Both the position numbers and the translations under genes were made by a program. Source: Gilliamella sp. Pas-s25 (lineage in GTDB: Bacteria; Pseudomonadota; Gammaproteobacteria; Enterobacterales; Orbaceae). From it: 35,772 bases of DNA. Location of the stretch: the NCBI RefSeq assembly GCF_009795885.1, contig NZ_WTEV01000027.1, positions 1 to 35,772 on the forward strand. Reading direction: 5' to 3'. Each line of letters starts with the position of its first letter. The stretch's first letter is position 1. The notes under the pieces were generated by a model. That model saw only the letters and a list, made by a program, of their open reading frames with translations, was not told the origin of the DNA and did not search any database. Positions 30,955 to 35,772 of this stretch are shown here, piece after piece.

Positions 30955-32502
30955 TTAATCTTGGTGTAATTTTTGTTTTTCTTGGGCAACTTGATTTGCT
31001 CTATACACATTATTTAATACATTAATTAATGCCAACGCCGATGAGTGAACAATATCGGTTGCAAGCCCAACACCATGAAATTTACGCCCCTTATATTCGG
31101 CAACAATATCCACTTGCCCTAACGCGTTTTCACCTTGTCCTTTAGAAGCTAATTGGTATTTGACAATCGAAATCGGCTCGCCAGTAATCCGATTTATGGC
31201 TTGGTAAACCGCATCGACAGGACCATTACCTGTTGCTGCATCGGAATACTTTTTATCGCCAATTAATAAACTGACTGAAGCAGTTGAAACCACTGTTGAA
31301 CCTGACTGAACATTAAAATAATCCATAACATAATGTTCTTTTTCGTCTTTCAATTGGTTGATGAAGATTAATGCTTCTAAATCATAATCAAACACTTGAC
31401 CTTTTTTATCAGCTAGTTCTAAAAAAGCCTCATAGACTTGATCTAAGTTATAATCTTTATCGTGATAACCCAGCTCTTCTAAACGATGTTTAACCGCGGC
31501 GCGTCCAGAGCGAGAGGTTAAATTTAATTGAATTTGATTTAAGCCGATTGATTCTGGGGTCATAATCTCGTAAGTTTCACGATTTTTTAAAACCCCATCT
31601 TGATGAATCCCTGACGAGTGAGCAAAAGCATTACTACCAATAATTGCTTTATTGCCTGGAATTGGCATGTTAGTAATTTGGCTGACAATTTGGCTTGTAC
31701 GATAAATCTCTTGATGATTGATATTGGTATGAACATTTAAAATATTTTGGCGAACTTTGATTGCCATAATCACTTCTTCAAGTGCGGTATTACCTGCACG
31801 TTCGCCTAAACCATTCATCGCCCCTTCAATTTGCCGAGCGCCTTCTTGAACCGCGCTAATCGAGTTAGCCACTGACATGCCCAAGTCATCATGGCAATGA
31901 ACAGAGATAATCGCTTGATCAATGTTCGGGACACGTTCAAATAAGGTATGAATAATGCCACCAAATTGATAAGGGACAGTATAACCGACAGTATCCGGAA
32001 TATTGATCGTTCTTGCCCCGGCTTTAATTGCCGCCTCAACGATCCGACATAAGTTATCAATTGGGGTACGACCTGCATCTTCACAAGAAAACTCCACATC
32101 ATTAGTATAATTACGTGCACGTTTAATACAGTGCACAGCCCGTTCAATGACATCATCAAATGTCATTTTTAATTTATCTTTAACATGCAAGGTTGATGTT
32201 GCCATAAAAGTATGAATTCGAAATTGATCAGCAACTTTTAATGCCTCGGCAGCAACATCAATATCTTTATCAACACAACGAGATAAAGCACAAACACGGC
32301 TATCTTTAATGGTTTTAGCAATCGTTTGTACAGATTCAAAATCACCGGGTGATGATACAGGAAAGCCAACTTCCATCACATCGACTCGCATTCGCTCCAG
32401 TGCAAGCGCTATTTGTAACTTTTCTTTAACACTTAAACTTGCTTGTAATGCTTGTTCGCCATCACGTAACGTTGTGTCAAAAATAATGACTTGATCGCTC
32501 AT
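30955..32502 (-). CDS. leuA: 2-isopropylmalate synthase
   Basis: First committed and leucine-inhibited step of leucine synthesis. The 515-aa product (E. coli 523) has the TIM-barrel start [24 protein letters not shown], and the metal-binding [28 protein letters not shown] and [18 protein letters not shown] follow, and the C-terminal 120 residues are the LeuA dimer regulatory domain. First structural gene of leuABCD, about 50 bases downstream of the attenuator, so its expression is set by leader translation. Confidence 0.98.
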   Translation of the reverse strand: MSDQVIIFDTTLRDGEQALQASLSVKEKLQIALALERMRVDVMEVGFPVSSPGDFESVQTIAKTIKDSRVCALSRCVDKDIDVAAEALKVADQFRIHTFMATSTLHVKDKLKMTFDDVIERAVHCIKRARNYTNDVEFSCEDAGRTPIDNLCRIVEAAIKAGARTINIPDTVGYTVPYQFGGIIHTLFERVPNIDQAIISVHCHDDLGMSVANSISAVQEGARQIEGAMNGLGERAGNTALEEVIMAIKVRQNILNVHTNINHQEIYRTSQIVSQITNMPIPGNKAIIGSNAFAHSSGIHQDGVLKNRETYEIMTPESIGLNQIQLNLTSRSGRAAVKHRLEELGYHDKDYNLDQVYEAFLELADKKGQVFDYDLEALIFINQLKDEKEHYVMDYFNVQSGSTVVSTASVSLLIGDKKYSDAATGNGPVDAVYQAINRITGEPISIVKYQLASKGQGENALGQVDIVAEYKGRKFHGVGLATDIVHSSALALINVLNNVYRANQVAQEKQKLHQD

Positions 32503-32552
32503 TGTTTTTCCTTTTATATATTTTAGCGCTATTACGGTATTTCAAGTTAAGA

Positions 32553-32582
32553 AAACAAAAAACCCGCACTGTAGCGCGGGTT
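32553..32582 (-). terminator. Leucine operon attenuator (terminator)
   Basis: On the minus strand AACCCGC, an eight-base loop and GCGGGTT are followed by a T-run. The CCGCGC at its 5' side (plus 32574-32579) is complementary to GCGCGG in the leader (plus 32640-32645), giving an alternative antiterminator. It lies between leuL and leuA. Confidence 0.9.
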
Positions 32583-32619
32583 CTTGTAATTTGTTGATTT
32601 GTTTATTTAACTACTTCTT

Positions 32620-32697
32620 TTACTCCACACACAAGCTATCCGCGCAAGTTGATGCGAGGAGGAGGCTGAGGTCGAGTGATAAATAGTTAACAAACAT
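32620..32697 (-). CDS. leuL: Leucine operon leader peptide
   Basis: A 25-codon frame with ATG at 32697 and TAA at 32622-32620, too short for routine gene calling. It begins MFVNYLSLDLSLLLA: six leucines in nine residues, plus one later. Five of the seven leucine codons are CTC, which looks rare in this AT-rich window where TTA dominates. AGAG lies eight bases before the ATG. The last leucine codons overlap the left arm of a protector hairpin (TCC-CGC with GCG-GGA), so ribosome stalling on leucine starvation would free the antiterminator. E. coli leuL encodes a 28-aa peptide with four leucines in a row. Confidence 0.92.
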   Translation of the reverse strand: MFVNYLSLDLSLLLASTCADSLCVE

Positions 32698-32745
32698 AAA
32701 AATCTCTATTTTGATTGTAATTAATACAGACTAAAACTGATGATA

Positions 32746-32774
32746 TTTTTACCAAATGATATTAGTGGTGTCAA
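32746..32774 (-). promoter_or_regulatory. Probable leucine operon promoter
   Basis: On the minus strand a perfect TTGACA (32774-32769), a 17-base spacer and TAAAAA (32751-32746). The start would be about 40 bases before leuL. The -10 is only a 4 of 6 match. Confidence 0.55.
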
Positions 32775-32940
32775 TGATTATTTGCAGCCAATCTTAATAT
32801 ATTCTATTTTTATTAAAACAAAGTACCTAATACTAAATTAAGTATTACTTCACTATTTGACAAATCTATTAAAATAATAAGTTGAGACATAATGAAACCG
32901 AATTATAATAATGAAAAGAATAACTCACGAGGGTCTAACA

Positions 32941-33585
32941 ATGAACATAGTTGATATTTCTCAAAAACGCTATACTACCAAACATTATGATCCAACCAAA
33001 AAAATCCCAGCCGATCAGATTGAACAATTATTGACAGTTTTAAAAAACAGTCCATCATCGGTTAATTCACAGCCATGGCATTTTTATGTTATTGATAGTG
33101 ATGCGTCAAAAAATAAAATTTTACCCGCTATACTCGAATTTAATCAACCAAGAGTGACTGGCGCTTCGCACACTATTGTCTTTTGTATTAAAACGCCAAT
33201 AGATGAAGCTCATTTAGTCAACCTGCTTAATCAAGAAGAGAAAGACGGTCGATACCCTTCAGCCGATCTTAAACAAGCGCAAGATCAAGGTCGTCGACAC
33301 TTTGTAAAGCTCAATAGCACAACCATTGAATCGCAACAATGTTGGGAAAGTAAGCAAGTTTATCTGGCATTAGGGCAACTGCTTTTTGCAGCAGCGGCAA
33401 TTGGTATTGATTCAACGGCTATTGAAGGATATGACGCCCAAAAAATGGACGAGATCTTAGATCTGAAAAGCAAAGGACTTAAAAGTATTATTGTTGCCAC
33501 ATTAGGCTATCGAGCCGAAAATGACGGCAATGCGTATCGACCAAAATCACGCTTACCAAAAGAACAAATTTTCACATTTTTATAA
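32941..33585 (+). CDS. nfsB: NfsB-like oxygen-insensitive NAD(P)H nitroreductase
   Basis: FMN-dependent nitroreductase family protein, 214 aa from ATG 32941 (E. coli NfsB 217). I prefer this start over an in-frame ATG 30 bases upstream because GAGGG lies eight bases before it and NIVDISQKRYTTKHYDPTKKI matches the family start. FMN-contact motifs include KRYTTKHYD, SPSSVNSQPWHFYVI and the C-terminal KSRLP. NQEEKDGRYP and SKQVYLALGQLLFAAAAIGIDSTAIEG also align with NfsB. It is divergent from the leu operon and is followed by a terminator. Physiological substrate uncertain (quinones or nitro compounds). Confidence 0.9.
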   Translation: MNIVDISQKRYTTKHYDPTKKIPADQIEQLLTVLKNSPSSVNSQPWHFYVIDSDASKNKILPAILEFNQPRVTGASHTIVFCIKTPIDEAHLVNLLNQEEKDGRYPSADLKQAQDQGRRHFVKLNSTTIESQQCWESKQVYLALGQLLFAAAAIGIDSTAIEGYDAQKMDEILDLKSKGLKSIIVATLGYRAENDGNAYRPKSRLPKEQIFTFL

Positions 33586-33594
33586 TATAACTTG

Positions 33595-33639
33595 AAATAT
33601 CCTCCGTCTGAATTGAGCTATATGCAGAGGATATTTTTT
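33595..33639 (+). terminator. Terminator of the nitroreductase gene
   Basis: AAATATCCTC pairs with GAGGATATTT across a 22-base loop that can fold further, followed by a T-run. It begins nine bases after the stop codon. Confidence 0.8.
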
Positions 33640-34072
33640 GATTGATTTCAGTTAACTATTCTATCCAGTTTGTAGATCATTGGGTTATAACTATATTTAT
33701 GTTCATATTTCATAGTTAATTATCAGTGTTAATAAATGCCAATTTTTGATACTGGATTTTTTTACTAATTTTTGAAAATTAAGTTTGGTTATTAGCATTT
33801 AAGGTATTGTTCTTTTTATCTAAACTTGTTTCGATAACCACCGTAAAAGTGTTTTACAAATCTTAAGAAAGCAGTCATTTTTTTACTTTAAAGTCGCATT
33901 ATATTTTGATTATAATTAGTCTTGTATTTTTGTCAGTAGTTGCAGGTTAAATGCTATCAATTTTAAAAGTCATTTTTTATTGATAGCCAAAACATTGTTA
34001 GTGATTTGAAAAACAGGTAGTTAGGTGTTTTTAATATGGAAAACACCTAACTAAGCAAAAAATTAACGAATA
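33640..34072 (+). promoter_or_regulatory. Long structured upstream region of the adhesin-like gene
   Basis: No coding frame is seen. A perfect TATAAT lies at 33911-33916 with a poor -35. It is followed by two inverted repeats: GCTATCAAT (33953-33961) with ATTGATAGC (33979-33987), and a 14-bp perfect repeat, 34018-34031 (TAGTTAGGTGTTTT) with 34040-34053, separated by eight bases. The second ends 19 bases before the ATG. No T-run follows on the plus strand, and no Shine-Dalgarno sequence lies before the ATG. Confidence 0.6.
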
Positions 34073-35626
34073 ATGAGTAAATATGCTATGACAAAACCAA
34101 CAATCCCTCATCTTGGTCAACTAAATCATTTAATGTTAAAAATTGTGGGGCATTATGCATTGCAATTAATTTGTGTGTTATTGTTAGAGTTGATGATAGT
34201 AAACCATGCGCTTGCCTTATCCGCAAACACAACAGCAGTGATTCAAGGCAGTGCGCCTTATTTCACTTTTGATGGCGGTAGAACTAAAGTGACAAATAGT
34301 CAAGGACTATTAGGCATAACACTATCAGATGGTCGCCAGTATGTTGCACCAGGCAGTCCATCAGGGCTATATCCTAATGGGATAGAAAACACCTCAAATG
34401 TGGAAAATCCAATAGTATTACCTGATGGAATCACAACCTTTGCTAGCATTAAAACGTCAGTTCCCTTAGTCAGTGATGGTAATAACAGTTATCCAAATAT
34501 TGCTTTAAACAATCTAGCTAATTCATATGGCTATTGGGCGGATGATGATGGCGATGAAAATGTGCGTGCTACAGGTAATTTAACCGTGGTATGGCAGGAT
34601 AAAAATGGAATAGACATTACAAGCCAAATCAAAAGTAATCAAATACAAACATTAGATCCGTGTGACGCCCCTTATAAGCTAGAAATCAAGGCAACGAGTG
34701 GTCAACTATCTACTTTGTACGGTATACCCAATATAACTCGCTTTAGTAAAGAAGCAACATCATATTATATCAGTTCTAAAATAGATAGGCCTTATGTTTG
34801 TTATGCACAGCCGAATATACTTTATAGCTGGGGAGAGACAAAGGATCCAAGTTGGGTTGATAACAAGGGATTTAAGGTGGCCAGTATTAGTAACCTTGCT
34901 GACAATTTTCCCTCAACGGGGTCAAATGGGTTGCATTTTTATTTGTTATTAGCAGGCATTACTCCAGAGCAAGTCATCGCAGCAAATGGCACAACCGTTT
35001 TTGCAGAAAGTGGCGGAAACACGGTAAACTTATCCCTCACAGCAGAACAAAAATCTACTTTTCTTGCTCGCCCTCAAGTGGCATTAAAGATTTTATTAAA
35101 TGGACCAAACAAAGATTCAAGCAATACAAAGTTTACCCCCTCAGAATTTAAGCTGTATGCTGATAGTGAGCATAACCAGTTACTTTATCACTTTAAAATC
35201 GAACGCTGGTATGTTATTAAGCCTGGTTTTGCTGGTGGTTATGATAGTGCTAAAGTATTTTGTAATAGTCTTGGTAATGGTTATCGAATTCCAGGTGTTG
35301 AAGACTATACTAATGCGAATGGGTATCGTTGGAGAGATGGCGCCCCTGGAGTAGGTTCTTATTATCGTCGGCAAATGAGTTATAAAAATGGTAACAAATG
35401 GGTAGGAGGTTTATTGAATGAATGGGGAAAATTAGATTCGGCTGATAAAAAGGATTATCCCGCTGCGATAGACTGGAAAAATAGTGGAGGTCCATGGGGA
35501 TACGACATATATTGGGCATTCCAATTTTCCGGCATCGGAGAATACTACGATGTTAACAGCGATGGCTATATAGGAAGCAATTACGAATCAACGACAACCC
35601 ACAGGGTAGTGTGTGTCGCACCTTAA
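34073..35626 (+). CDS. Secreted adhesin-like protein with C-terminal lectin-like domain
   Basis: A 517-aa protein with a long signal region: about 25 polar residues, then a hydrophobic stretch (about 28-48, ALQLICVLLLELMIVNHALA). The mature part has four cysteines at 197, 243, 397 and 514, in two pairs as expected for disulfides outside the cytoplasm. From about residue 375 (IERWYVIKPG, AKVFCNSLGNGYRIPGVEDYTN, LLNEWGKL, HRVVCVAP) it resembles the C-type-lectin-like ends of enterobacterial invasin/intimin-type adhesins; the middle (YGYWADDDGDENVRATG, VCYAQPN) recalls the same proteins. I see no inverse-autotransporter beta-barrel or repeated Ig domains, so how it stays on the surface is unclear. 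Family assignment is from memory of sequence pattern and is moderate. Confidence 0.6.
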   Translation: MSKYAMTKPTIPHLGQLNHLMLKIVGHYALQLICVLLLELMIVNHALALSANTTAVIQGSAPYFTFDGGRTKVTNSQGLLGITLSDGRQYVAPGSPSGLYPNGIENTSNVENPIVLPDGITTFASIKTSVPLVSDGNNSYPNIALNNLANSYGYWADDDGDENVRATGNLTVVWQDKNGIDITSQIKSNQIQTLDPCDAPYKLEIKATSGQLSTLYGIPNITRFSKEATSYYISSKIDRPYVCYAQPNILYSWGETKDPSWVDNKGFKVASISNLADNFPSTGSNGLHFYLLLAGITPEQVIAANGTTVFAESGGNTVNLSLTAEQKSTFLARPQVALKILLNGPNKDSSNTKFTPSEFKLYADSEHNQLLYHFKIERWYVIKPGFAGGYDSAKVFCNSLGNGYRIPGVEDYTNANGYRWRDGAPGVGSYYRRQMSYKNGNKWVGGLLNEWGKLDSADKKDYPAAIDWKNSGGPWGYDIYWAFQFSGIGEYYDVNSDGYIGSNYESTTTHRVVCVAP

Positions 35627-35695
35627 AAGATAGTGAGCAATGAGTAGTATAGCGCTATAAAATAATCATTAAAAGCCGTGATGGGTAACTAGGGC

Positions 35696-35772
35696 GTGTT
35701 GATCTTTCGTGATTATTTTTTAGACGGCATGATGTGAGTTATAATAATTCTGCAAAAAACAACCATAACTCG
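35696..35772. mobile_element. Possible insertion-sequence end (partial)
   Basis: GGGCGTGTTGATCTTTCGTG from 35696 has the look of a terminal inverted repeat, beginning GGGCGTGTTGA next to a TA. The window ends before any transposase could be seen, so both the type and the extent are unproven. Confidence 0.35.

Noticed and set aside
32911-32940. Ten-residue extension of the nitroreductase
   Set aside because: The downstream ATG has a well-placed GAGGG and agrees with the family N-terminus.

Overview
The window is an AT-rich chromosomal segment of a gammaproteobacterium. Gene order (recA-recX-alaS-csrA-tRNA-Ser/Arg, pqiABC, lptCAB-rpoN, leuLABCD) and protein similarity are enterobacterial in style, but base composition is far more AT-rich. 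An Orbaceae-type gut symbiont (Gilliamella or a relative) fits best; this is an inference from gene content and composition, not from a marker-gene comparison.

Layout. 1-83 is the 3' end (domains V and VI) of a group II intron, followed by a terminator and pflA. An EamA/RarD-type permease and serS follow on the minus strand. 3583-8873 is the minus-strand block recA, recX, alaS, csrA, tRNA-Ser(GCU), two tRNA-Arg(ACG) and one tRNA-Arg(UCG), with a near-textbook LexA-controlled recA promoter and a strong stable-RNA promoter. 9345-12826 is pqiABC, an MCE-type lipid-transport system of the envelope. 12871-15214 (minus) is a folate pair, pabA plus a pabB-pabC fusion.

15398-22298 is a hexuronate catabolic cluster: a perfect CRP site, then manD, uxaC, a GPH-family sugar transporter, uxuB and a GntR/FadR-type regulator. 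Together UxaC, UxuB and ManD would convert D-glucuronate to 2-keto-3-deoxygluconate (KDG), with an enolase-superfamily ManD in place of the usual UxuA. A secreted CHAP-domain protein lies downstream on the other strand. 23253-26864 holds acylphosphatase, the LPS-transport genes lptC-lptA-lptB and rpoN. A methyltransferase and the leucine operon leuABCD follow on the minus strand; the operon is preceded by a short leader peptide gene (leuL) that I could reconstruct, with a complete attenuator. An NfsB-like nitroreductase, a long intergenic region with two strong hairpins, and a large secreted adhesin-like protein close the window. The last ~77 bases resemble the end of an insertion sequence.

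Most of the window is conserved housekeeping DNA. The parts that deserve a second look are the leucine attenuator with its CTC-rich leader, the ManD-type hexuronate operon and its control sites, the extra tRNA-Arg(UCG), the structured leader of the adhesin-like gene, and the two mobile-element remnants at the window edges.
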